NCBI GenBank assembly: GCA_030629295.1
Contig: DAOVPH010000014.1
Location: forward strand, 1 to 14,066
DNA length: 14,066 bases
Source: Candidatus Latescibacterota bacterium
Lineage (GTDB): Bacteria > Latescibacterota > MVCY01
Reading direction: 5' to 3'
Program-made: the position numbers and the translations under genes
The notes under the pieces: model-generated
The model's input: the letters and a program-made list of their open reading frames with translations, nothing else
Told to the model about the DNA's origin: nothing
Database searches by the model: none
Part shown: piece by piece, positions 1-6,006 of the stretch
Layout of the letters: each line of letters begins with the position of its first letter
Numbering within the stretch: position 1 is the stretch's first letter

Positions 1-2
1 GC

Positions 3-773
3 GAGATCGAGGCCGCCATCGCCGGCACCCTGCCGGAGTTGGTGAAGCCAGAGGAGATCCGCGGCGATCTCCATGTGCACTCCCAACACAGCGACGGTAC
101 CGCCACCATCGAACAGATAGCCCTTAAGGCCAAGGAGCTGGACTACGAGTACATAGCTATCTGTGACCATTCCCAATCGGCCCAGTACGCAGGCGGTATC
201 TCACAAGATGAACTCGTAGAAGAGATCAGAGAGATCGAAGGGCTCAATCAAAGGCTCGATGGCATCCGTATCCTGTCAGGCACTGAAGTGGACATCAAAG
301 CAGACGGCAGCTTAGACTATCCGGATGAGTTTTTAAGCAAGTTGGACATAGTGGTGGCGGCCGTACACTCCGGGTTCAAGAAAAATGTGACCGTGAGAAT
401 GATCAAGGCTATGGAGAACCCCAATGTGGACGTCATCGCCCACCCTACCGGCCGGCTCATCTCTTCCCGAGAGGGCTACGAGCTGGATGTCGACCGGATT
501 ATGGCCAAGGCGGCAGAGACCCACACCGCCTTAGAGATAAACTCCTACTACGATAGACTTGATCTTTCGGACATCAACTGTATGAAGGCAAAGCAGATGG
601 GAGCGAAGCTCTCCATCGGCACCGATGCCCACCACATAGATCAGCTCTGGGCGATTAGGCTGGGCGTAGCTGTGGCCAGACGGGGCTGGCTGGAGAAGCA
701 GAACCTGCTGAATACCCTTTCTCTCCAGCAACTGCTGGAGTTTCTCCAGAGACCCAAGCCCCAAAGGGGTTGA
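3..773 (+). CDS. polX: DNA polymerase X family (PolX), C-terminal PHP domain, 5'-truncated by the window
   Basis: This is the 3' part of a bacterial family X DNA polymerase/3'-5' exonuclease, which works in DNA repair. The reading frame is open from base 3, so the gene begins outside the window; about 256 residues are visible, against roughly 570 for the whole family. The visible start (EIEAAIAGTLPELV) is the typical linker before the PHP domain. PHP metal-ligand motifs look intact: GDLHVHS (visible residues 21-27), CDHS, GTEVDI, HSGF, HPTGR, an NSYYDRLDLSD stretch and GTDAHH. An active PHP nuclease is therefore likely. An internal ATG exists at about base 558, but homology runs through from base 3, so no internal start is needed. 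It has no obvious link to the polysaccharide genes downstream and probably marks the edge of that module. Confidence 0.92.
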   Translation, partial: EIEAAIAGTLPELVKPEEIRGDLHVHSQHSDGTATIEQIALKAKELDYEYIAICDHSQSAQYAGGISQDELVEEIREIEGLNQRLDGIRILSGTEVDIKADGSLDYPDEFLSKLDIVVAAVHSGFKKNVTVRMIKAMENPNVDVIAHPTGRLISSREGYELDVDRIMAKAAETHTALEINSYYDRLDLSDINCMKAKQMGAKLSIGTDAHHIDQLWAIRLGVAVARRGWLEKQNLLNTLSLQQLLEFLQRPKPQRG

Positions 774-780
774 TCTTTTT
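757..780 (+). terminator. Putative intrinsic terminator at the end of polX
   Basis: A short hairpin, AGCCCC/GGGGTT with an AAA loop (757-762 pairing with 766-771, one G-U pair), overlaps the polX stop codon. A run of five T lies four bases after it (776-780). The stem is only 6 bp, so this is a weak or partial terminator. Its place at the end of polX and before a promoter-like sequence fits a transcript boundary. Confidence 0.4.
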
Positions 781-784
781 ATGT

Positions 785-820
785 CAGATCTCGGAAAACA
801 CTGAATGAACACCGAAACAA
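785..820 (+). repeat. 36-bp dispersed repeat, copy 1
   Basis: The segment contains the core GGAAAACACTGAATGAACAC. It matches the reverse complement of 13889-13923 at about 32 of 36 aligned positions by my hand alignment. The two copies are inverted relative to each other and lie about 13 kb apart, one after polX and one after wecB. A third, poorer copy of part of the motif is at about 13828-13855. Confidence 0.6.
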
Positions 821-832
821 GGAATTTCCTTG
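818..832. promoter_or_regulatory. Palindrome overlapping the -35 box: possible operator
   Basis: CAAGGAA-T-TTCCTTG is a perfect 7-bp inverted repeat around one base. Its right arm overlaps the first three bases of the TTGACA element at 830-835. That is a usual place for a repressor site, but there is no second copy in the window and no regulator gene, so the role is inference. Confidence 0.25.
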
Positions 833-858
833 ACATTGCCCATACTACCAGTTAAATT
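830..858 (+). promoter_or_regulatory. Sigma70-type promoter candidate for the polysaccharide genes
   Basis: A perfect -35 box TTGACA (830-835) is followed after 17 bases by TAAATT (853-858), which matches the -10 consensus at 4 of 6 positions. It reads toward the RmlC-like gene, would leave a leader of about 260 bases, and lies just after the polX terminator-like hairpin. It is the best promoter-like sequence I found in the window. Confidence 0.45.
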
Positions 859-1015
859 GAGCCTGTTCAATATTACACGTCGATTATGTCGCTCCATTTT
901 CCTGTTTGAGTATATTGAAAAATGATATCGAGAGTCAAGATGATGTAGTGCTCGATAACGTGGATGAGCACATTGTCATGGCCCATATAACTATTGCTGG
1001 TCTCCATCCTATTAG

Positions 1016-1129
1016 ACTTCTGCCGAAGAGCTTTACCATGTAGTCAAAAGCGGCCTTGCTGATATGAAGAAATTTGCCATCGAGATAGCAACATTTATCT
1101 CCTCAATTCGGGAAAGGAAAAAGCTATGA
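1016..1129 (+). pseudogene. Possible remnant of a HepT/DUF86-like (HEPN) gene, C-terminal part
   Basis: A frame opening after the TAG at 1013 has no good start and ends at a TGA (1127-1129) that overlaps the ATG of the next gene (ATGA junction). It encodes EELYHVVKSGLADMKKFA followed by IEIATFISSIRERKKL. This resembles the last helix of HepT-type HEPN proteins, whose ends read like VYEIL..NL.DFE.FA..I. Upstream, a different frame (about 930-1043) gives protein-like sequence (QDDVVLDNVDEHIVMAHI) before a stop, as expected for a frameshifted gene. No partner MNT nucleotidyltransferase is seen. The match is from memory of the family pattern, so chance resemblance is possible. Confidence 0.3.
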
Positions 1130-1581
1130 TTGAAGGAGTGAAAGTCAAGAAGCTCAAGGTCATTCCCGATGAACGGGGCAGATTGATGGAAATCCTGCGC
1201 AGCGACGACGAGATTTTCCAGAAGTTTGGCCAGGTGTATATGACCACCACCTATCCTGGGGTGATAAAGGCCTGGCATTACCACAAAGTACAGACAGATA
1301 ACATCGTTGTGCTTAAGGGAATGCTCAAACTGGCCCTCTACGACCCCAGAGAGGGCTCTTCCACCCAGGGAAAGGTGGATGAGTTCTTCATCGGAGAACA
1401 TAATCCCCTGCTGATTCAGATCCCTCCCCAGGTCTACCACGGGTGGAAATGCATCAGTCAACAGGAGGCCATTGTGGTCAACTGTCCCACTGAGCGCTAC
1501 AACTACAAAGAGCCTGATGAATATCGACTTCCCTTCGATACCGACCAGATCCCCTACGATTGGGCAATCAAGATGGGATAG
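1126..1581 (+). CDS. dTDP-4-dehydrorhamnose 3,5-epimerase-like cupin (short RmlC family)
   Basis: A small cupin enzyme, probably acting on a dTDP-4-keto-6-deoxy sugar made by the RmlB encoded next. At 151 residues it is shorter than classical RmlC (about 180). RmlC-like marks in order are DERG (15-18), a WHYH segment (50-53) with His51 at the place of the catalytic His, the strand VVLKGMLKLALYDPREGS (61-78), IPPQVYHGW (99-107) and a C-terminal NCPTERYNY...YRLPFD...IPYDW (119-146). The Q-x-K signature that supplies the second active-site Lys of RmlC reads QTDN here, so the exact reaction may differ. The ATG has a good ribosome binding site (GGAAAGG, from 1111) and overlaps the stop of the upstream remnant frame. 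A 3,4-ketoisomerase role (FdtA/WxcM type) is the main alternative. Confidence 0.82.
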   Translation: MIEGVKVKKLKVIPDERGRLMEILRSDDEIFQKFGQVYMTTTYPGVIKAWHYHKVQTDNIVVLKGMLKLALYDPREGSSTQGKVDEFFIGEHNPLLIQIPPQVYHGWKCISQQEAIVVNCPTERYNYKEPDEYRLPFDTDQIPYDWAIKMG

Positions 1582-1585
1582 GAAA

Positions 1586-1620
1586 GAAGTGCGAAGTGCG
1601 AAGTGCGAAATGCGAAGTGA
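1586..1620. repeat. Five tandem 7-bp repeats (GAAGTGC)
   Basis: Units start at 1586, 1593, 1600, 1607 and 1614: three exact GAAGTGC, then GAAATGC and GAAGTGA. They begin five bases after the stop codon of the RmlC-like gene. The rest of the gap to 1714 is AT-richer and contains only the ribosome binding site of the next gene. Confidence 0.85.
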
Positions 1621-1714
1621 AATAATCAGGGGAGAGTATACCTTGTTTTTCTATGGTCTTTGCGTTGAATTGCGAAATCAACCAGAATCTCGAAAGTAAT
1701 AGGAAGGTCGCATT

Positions 1715-2794
1715 TTGAGCAACCTTTTCATCACCGGCGGGGCGGGTTTTATCGGCTCCAACTTTGTCCGCCATATCCTCCAAGAATATCCTGATTATCA
1801 GGTGGTTGTCTATGACAAGCTGACCTATGCTGGTCGTCTGGAGAACCTCCAGGACGTGGCTGCTAACCCTCGCTACACCTTTGTCCAGGGGGATATCTGC
1901 GACGCCGGTTTGGTAGATAAGGTTATTCAGAAACACCGGATCGAGGCTGTGGTCAATTTTGCGGCCGAGACCCATGTGGACAGGTCTATTCTGAATCCCG
2001 GCAGCTTCATCCAGACCGATGTTTATGGCACCTATGTACTTTTGGAGGCAGTGCGCAAGTTCGGCATCGGGCGGTATGTACAGGTGGGTACCGACGAAGT
2101 CTACGGGAGTTGCCCCCAAGGGTCTTTCTCCGAAGCTGATCGCCTTGGTCCCAGCAGTCCCTATTCGGCCAGCAAGGCAGGGGCAGACCTTCTGGTCCTC
2201 TCCTATTTTGTCACCTGGGGACTGCCGGTGGTGGTGACCCGCAGCTCAAATAATTTTGGACCTTTTCAGTACCCGGAGAAACTGATCCCCCTATTCGTTA
2301 CCAACGCCATCAATAGCCAGCCACTGCCCCTCTACGGGGATGGATTGAATGTCAGGGATTGGCTCTATGTGCTCGGCAACTGTGAGGCCATAGATCTGGT
2401 GCTGCATCAGGGGCAGGCAGGGGAGATTTACAACATTGGTGCAGACCAGGAGCGCACCAATCTGGAGGTTACAGAGCTGATCCTGAAAATCTTGAGTAGA
2501 CCTCGTTCGCTCATTCAGTTTGTGAAAGATCGTCCTGGGCACGACCGGCGTTACTCTTTGGATTGCTCTAAAATCAGGTCACTGGGCTGGCGGCCGCAGC
2601 ACAGATTTGAAACAGCCTTAGCAGAGACCGTCCGCTGGTACCAGGATAATCAGGATTGGTGGCACAAGATAAAGAGCGGGGAGTTCCGCCGATACTATGA
2701 GAAACAGTATGGCAAAACATTGACCGGCACTGCCGAAATTCCTGGTAAAAAAGGGAAAGAGAAAAAACCACAGAGGCGAAGAGGAATAAGCTAA
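1715..2794 (+). CDS. rfbB: dTDP-glucose 4,6-dehydratase (RmlB)
   Basis: An extended short-chain dehydrogenase/reductase that converts dTDP-glucose to dTDP-4-keto-6-deoxyglucose in the cytoplasm, the branch point for rhamnose and related deoxy sugars. The NAD-binding GGAGFIGSNF is at 8-17, YDKLTYAG at 33-40, GDICD at 59-63, NFAAETHVDRSI at 81-92, the catalytic TDE triad at 126-128 and YSASK (Tyr150, Lys154) after it. SNNFGPFQYPEKLIPL follows. The start is TTG, supported by AGGAAGG at 1701-1707 at good spacing and by the family N-terminus beginning at once. Two oddities: the usual DWLYVEDH motif reads DWLYVLGNC, and about 25 basic, low-complexity residues (GKKGKEKKPQRRRG) follow the normal end near YYEKQYGKTL. 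RmlA and RmlD are not in the window. Confidence 0.95.
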   Translation: MSNLFITGGAGFIGSNFVRHILQEYPDYQVVVYDKLTYAGRLENLQDVAANPRYTFVQGDICDAGLVDKVIQKHRIEAVVNFAAETHVDRSILNPGSFIQTDVYGTYVLLEAVRKFGIGRYVQVGTDEVYGSCPQGSFSEADRLGPSSPYSASKAGADLLVLSYFVTWGLPVVVTRSSNNFGPFQYPEKLIPLFVTNAINSQPLPLYGDGLNVRDWLYVLGNCEAIDLVLHQGQAGEIYNIGADQERTNLEVTELILKILSRPRSLIQFVKDRPGHDRRYSLDCSKIRSLGWRPQHRFETALAETVRWYQDNQDWWHKIKSGEFRRYYEKQYGKTLTGTAEIPGKKGKEKKPQRRRGIS

Positions 2795-2806
2795 TTCTGA
2801 TATTTT

Positions 2807-2952
2807 CTAGTATTACGTTTCATGAAAACCTTTACGCTGTCATTGCGAGGAGCGAAGCGACAAAGCAATCTCTAACAAGCCTCACAAACTACACCACGGG
2901 ATTGCTTCGCTAACGCTCGCAATGACAACTTTTTAATGAAACGCTATACTAG
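2807..2952. mobile_element. MITE-like palindromic element with terminal inverted repeats
   Basis: The ends are 17-bp inverted repeats: CTAGTATTACGTTTCAT (2807-2823) and the reverse complement of ATGAAACGCTATACTAG (2936-2952), 15 of 17 matching. Inside lies a second, perfect 11-bp inverted pair, GTCATTGCGAG (2839-2849) with CTCGCAATGAC (2916-2926), then the related halves GAGCGAAGCGACAAAGCAATC and GATTGCTTCGCTAACGCTC. The element is 146 bp long, has no ORF and fills most of the 226-bp gap between rfbB and the oxidoreductase gene. I recall GTCATTGCGAGGAGCGAAG-type repeats between genes in many environmental bacteria; no transposase is present here, so any movement would depend on one elsewhere. 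Confidence 0.65.
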
Positions 2953-3020
2953 TTAATATATCTCTGGGCTCTCTGCGGCAGAAAATACTAACAATAGCCA
3001 CTAAGGGAAAGGGAGAGAGG

Positions 3021-4028
3021 ATGATAAAGATCGGCCAGATTGGCGTAGGGGCTTGGGGCAAGAATCTGTTGCGAAATTTCGCTACCCTCACCGATTGCCA
3101 GGTGGTAGCTTGCTCAGACCTCGATTCAGGCATCTTAGAGAGGGTGGAACACACTTATCCTCAGATCAAGGTTTCTTCAGGTCCGTCGGAACTGATTGAG
3201 AATCCGGAGATCCAAGCAGTAGTCATTGCCACTCCTGCCCCTACACACTATGAATTGACCAAGCAGGCTTTACAAGCTGGGAAGGATGTACTTGTGGAAA
3301 AGCCTCTCTCCCTTAGCATAAAAGATGCTGAAGATCTTGTAGATATAGCAGAACGAAAGGGAAGAGTCCTAATGGTCGGACATTTAATGGAATACCACCC
3401 AGCTTTGGGGCAACTGAAGCAGTGTATCGATGAAGGTCAATTGGGAGAAGTTTATTATATTTATTCCACTCGAGTCAACTTAGGTAAAATCCGTAAGGAT
3501 GAAAACGCCCTGTGGAGTTTTGCTCCCCATGATATTTCAGTTGTCCTTTATCTTTTAAAAGAAGAACCTCACAGCGTGACTGCTGTCGGGCAATACTACC
3601 TACAGCAGAGAATAGAAGATGTTGTCTTTTTGACCTTGCACTTTAAGGGCAAAACGATGGCCCATATTCATGTCAGCTGGCTGGATCCCCATAAAATCCG
3701 GAAGCTCACTGTAGTGGGAAGCAAGAAGATGGCGGTGTTCGATGACACCCAAGCTGCAGAGATGATCAGGCTGTATGACAAAGGGGTGGACCAGGTTTTT
3801 GACTATGAGACCTATGGGGAGGCCTTAAGCTTGAGAATGGGGGATGTTCTAATTCCCAGAGTGAAGATGTCCGAGCCTCTGAGGATAGAATGTCAACATT
3901 TCTTGGATTGCATAGCAAAACGAATACCTCCTCGCAGCGACGGGCAGGACGGATTGCGGGTAGTACGGGTACTGGAGGCTGCCCAGCAGTCGATGCAGCA
4001 GGGGGGGGCACCTGTAGAAATATCCTGA
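3021..4028 (+). CDS. Gfo/Idh/MocA family nucleotide-sugar oxidoreductase
   Basis: An NAD(P)-dependent dehydrogenase of 335 residues. The N-terminal Rossmann fold shows GVGAWG (8-13) and the family's EKPLSLS motif (Lys94 is the usual catalytic Lys). The C-terminal half has MVGHLMEYHPAL and FAPHDISVVLYLL, where His170-Asp171 match the family's substrate-site HD pair. In polysaccharide loci, relatives such as WlbA/WbpB oxidise C3 of UDP-GlcNAc(A) ahead of an aminotransferase and acetyltransferase. Those partners are not seen here, so the substrate is undecided; reduction of a keto sugar is also possible. The start at ATG 3021 follows a strong purine-rich site (GGGAAAGGGAGAGAGG). A run of eight G near the end (4001-4008) would change only the last few residues if it slipped. 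Confidence 0.85.
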   Translation: MIKIGQIGVGAWGKNLLRNFATLTDCQVVACSDLDSGILERVEHTYPQIKVSSGPSELIENPEIQAVVIATPAPTHYELTKQALQAGKDVLVEKPLSLSIKDAEDLVDIAERKGRVLMVGHLMEYHPALGQLKQCIDEGQLGEVYYIYSTRVNLGKIRKDENALWSFAPHDISVVLYLLKEEPHSVTAVGQYYLQQRIEDVVFLTLHFKGKTMAHIHVSWLDPHKIRKLTVVGSKKMAVFDDTQAAEMIRLYDKGVDQVFDYETYGEALSLRMGDVLIPRVKMSEPLRIECQHFLDCIAKRIPPRSDGQDGLRVVRVLEAAQQSMQQGGAPVEIS

Positions 4029-4070
4029 GAAGTATAGGTTAACTTGATAATATAGTAATTTCCATTTATT

Positions 4071-4142
4071 GGATGCAGATAAATGCAGCTTGTCGAGATT
4101 ATGAATATTATTTTCTGTGGTTATCGGCGAAAATCTGCGTCC
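4071..4142. repeat. Palindromic intergenic repeat (GGATGCAGAT...ATCTGCGTCC)
   Basis: The outer arms GGATGCAGAT (4071-4080) and ATCTGCGTCC (4133-4142) pair at 9 of 10 positions, and ATGCAG is repeated directly at 4073 and 4083. The layout looks like a dispersed palindromic repeat, though no second copy is in this window. Confidence 0.5.
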
Positions 4143-4152
4143 TGACTAATTT

Positions 4153-4181
4153 AAACAGATTCAAAAAGCAAAAATCTGTTT
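4153..4181 (+). promoter_or_regulatory. Stem-loop in the leader of the export gene
   Basis: AAACAGATT (4153-4161) and AATCTGTTT (4173-4181) form a perfect 9-bp stem with an 11-base A-rich loop. Two more AATCTG/AATCTA words follow at 4184 and 4193, so the right arm is part of a short array. The hairpin ends 30 bases before the GGAGGTGA ribosome binding site of the gene at 4225. It could act in the transcript or simply be another repeat; no T-run follows, so it is not a typical terminator. Confidence 0.35.
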
Positions 4182-4224
4182 TAATCTGTCTAAATCTATC
4201 ACACAAAACAGGAGGTGACTAAGA

Positions 4225-5910
4225 ATGGGAAAGGCACTCAGAGCGATCTTGCTCTCGGTGATTATAGGGTTTGTGTTTTTTTCTACCGCTTTTCCTCAGA
4301 CTTTAGAACAACTGCTGGAGGAGAGGAAGGCAATAGAGAAAGAGACAGAGACAGGCCCTCGAATCACCCCTCTTGGGATAAAGGAAGAGGAGAAACCCGA
4401 GATTCCACTGGGTATTCCGGTGACGCCGGAGAAGACGGCCTTCGATAGGAAGATAGACCCCAGCGAGTATACCTTGGGCCCTGGGGACGAGTTCACCATC
4501 TATCTGTGGGGACAGTTGGATACACCTACGACATTAACGGTAAACCCGGAGGGGAAGTTGCTTGTCCCCTATGTTGGTCCCATGGAGGTCTCCGGGATGG
4601 CCCTGGCCAAGGCCAAGGAGCTAATTATCCAAAGGGTAAAGGAACGTTACCCCGGGGTGGATGTCTCGGTTGAGTTGAGCAACTTGCGAAAATTCCGGCT
4701 TTTTGTTGCCGGACGAATACGCAGACCAGGCAGTTATACCGCCTATGCTGTAGACCGGGCCTTTGATGTAATAGAAGCTGCGAGAGGACTTGCCAGCGGC
4801 GCCTCCAGAAGGAATATCAAGATATATCGGCAGAACGGTGAGATACTCACCGTAGACCTGGACCGTTTTTTGAAACTTGGGGATCTAAAGGCCAACCCTT
4901 ATGTGAAGATGGGAGATGTGATATACATCCCCTTCCGGAGAGAATCGGTTGCTATTCTGGGTCCGGTAAATGCCTCAGGGAATTACGAGTTTAAGCCCGG
5001 GGAAGGGCTTAGGGACTTAATCGAACTGGCGGGCGGATTGCAAAGCAGTGCTCAGTTAACTGGAGTGGAGGTTATCAGATTCGAGGAGGATGGGAAAAGA
5101 AGAAAATGTATATCCATCGATCTTCAGTCGATATTGGAGGCAAAAGGAAGCCCTGGGGAGCAATTCTCCTTAGAGCCTGACGACCAGATCTTCATCCGCC
5201 GGGTCCCCGAATGGCATATCAAAAGATTGATAAGACTCGATGGAGAAGTGAAATACCCTGGTCTATACGTAATTGAAGAGGGCAAAACTACCCTGAGCCA
5301 GATAATTGAAAAAGCCGGTGGTTTTACGGAAGATGCCCTTTTAGATAAAGCAGAGGTTATTCGGTGGGCGGCCAGCAGAACTCCCGACCCTGAGTTTGGG
5401 CGGCTTAAAACTATGGCCGCAGTCCAGGGGGGACTCCAGGAGATGACTCGCCAAGAATACGAATATTTCAAAATTAAGTCAAGAGAAAGGCGGGGAATTA
5501 TGTCGGTGGATTTCCGGAGGCTATTTGTTGAAGGTAATCTGGGCGAAGACATAGTGTTAAAACACGGAGATTTCATAACTATTCCCAGAAGATGGGAGAC
5601 AATAGCGGTGAGCGGACAAGTGAAACGTCCAGGTCTGATTCCCTACAAAGCCGGTGAAGGTCCTGATTTTTATATAGAACAAGCGGGGGGTTACTCCTGG
5701 AATGCTGACAAAGGTTGGACCAGGGTGATTAAAGGGAAAACGGGGTTATGGCTTAAGCCAAAGAAAGTTGAACGCCTGGAGCCAGGAGATGCCATCTGCG
5801 TCCCTGAAAATCCCAGGAGGGACTGGTGGCAACTGACTCGGGATACTTCCACTATCTTAGGACAATTGGCGACCTTTATCATCGTTGCCCAAGCTATTGC
5901 GGGAAAATAA
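4225..5910 (+). CDS. Wza-type polysaccharide export protein with four SLBB domains
   Basis: An outer-membrane polysaccharide export protein of 561 residues. A signal peptide (about 1-25: charged MGKALR, then a hydrophobic run, then STAFPQ) has no lipobox Cys, unlike Wza itself. A Glu/Lys-rich stretch follows, then the poly-export domain starting at YTLGPGDEFTIYLWG (about 92-106). Four SLBB repeats begin near 155 (LFVAGRIRRPGSY), 242 (VAILGPVNASGNY), 335 (IRLDGEVKYPGLY) and 460 (IAVSGQVKRPGL), each ending in an AGG/ARG-type turn. The C-terminus (ATFIIVAQAIAG) is hydrophobic and could be the membrane-spanning helix known from Wza. The ATG has an almost ideal site, GGAGGTGA at 4211-4218. A frame starting at 4215 is a shadow. 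It pairs with the Wzz-type protein encoded next. Confidence 0.93.
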   Translation: MGKALRAILLSVIIGFVFFSTAFPQTLEQLLEERKAIEKETETGPRITPLGIKEEEKPEIPLGIPVTPEKTAFDRKIDPSEYTLGPGDEFTIYLWGQLDTPTTLTVNPEGKLLVPYVGPMEVSGMALAKAKELIIQRVKERYPGVDVSVELSNLRKFRLFVAGRIRRPGSYTAYAVDRAFDVIEAARGLASGASRRNIKIYRQNGEILTVDLDRFLKLGDLKANPYVKMGDVIYIPFRRESVAILGPVNASGNYEFKPGEGLRDLIELAGGLQSSAQLTGVEVIRFEEDGKRRKCISIDLQSILEAKGSPGEQFSLEPDDQIFIRRVPEWHIKRLIRLDGEVKYPGLYVIEEGKTTLSQIIEKAGGFTEDALLDKAEVIRWAASRTPDPEFGRLKTMAAVQGGLQEMTRQEYEYFKIKSRERRGIMSVDFRRLFVEGNLGEDIVLKHGDFITIPRRWETIAVSGQVKRPGLIPYKAGEGPDFYIEQAGGYSWNADKGWTRVIKGKTGLWLKPKKVERLEPGDAICVPENPRRDWWQLTRDTSTILGQLATFIIVAQAIAGK

Positions 5911-5916
5911 TTTCGA

Positions 5917-5988
5917 CAGCGTAGGACGTGGGGCGTAAGGAGGAATCAGATATTTTATCTTTTTGTTTTACACTCGACGCCTGACGCT
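5917..5988. repeat. GCGT-rich imperfect inverted repeat before the Wzz-type gene
   Basis: The left part (AGCGTAGGACGTGGGGCGTAA) and right part (TTACACTCGACGCCTGACGCT) are imperfect reverse complements around an AT-rich centre. They fill most of the 96-bp gap. The ribosome binding site GGAGGAG (5994-6000) lies just after it. Pairing is interrupted, so I hold this loosely. Confidence 0.3.
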
Positions 5989-6006
5989 TCACTGGAGGAG
6001 AAAAAG

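Larger units (their letters stand above)
774..1125. other. 352-bp gap between polX and the RmlC-like gene
   Basis: No intact gene is convincing here. From left to right the gap holds the terminator T-run, one copy of a 36-bp repeat (785-820), a 15-bp palindrome (818-832) that touches a sigma70-like promoter (830-858), a small inverted repeat GTGCTC/GAGCAC (948-953 and 966-971), and a frame from about 1016 to 1129 that looks like the tail of a decayed HepT-like gene. The middle part (about 860-1010) has frequent stops in all frames and looks non-coding or degenerate. Confidence 0.5.

Noticed and set aside
1033..1461. Minus-strand frame of 142 codons over the RmlC-like gene and the gap before it
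   Set aside because: It is mainly the complement of a well-supported cupin gene and shows no family resemblance.
1586..1620. Tandem 7-bp units as a CRISPR array or phase-variable repeat
   Set aside because: Units are directly adjacent without spacers and lie in a non-coding gap between two genes; no cas genes are present.
4001..4008. Run of eight G near the end of the oxidoreductase gene as a phase-variation switch
   Set aside because: Slippage would change only the last few residues after a complete domain, so a switching role is unlikely.
4215..4448. Open frame starting ten bases before the export gene in another frame
   Set aside because: Its ATG lies inside the GGAGGTGA-containing leader, and its product is a low-complexity shadow; the signal peptide and SLBB protein are in the 4225 frame.
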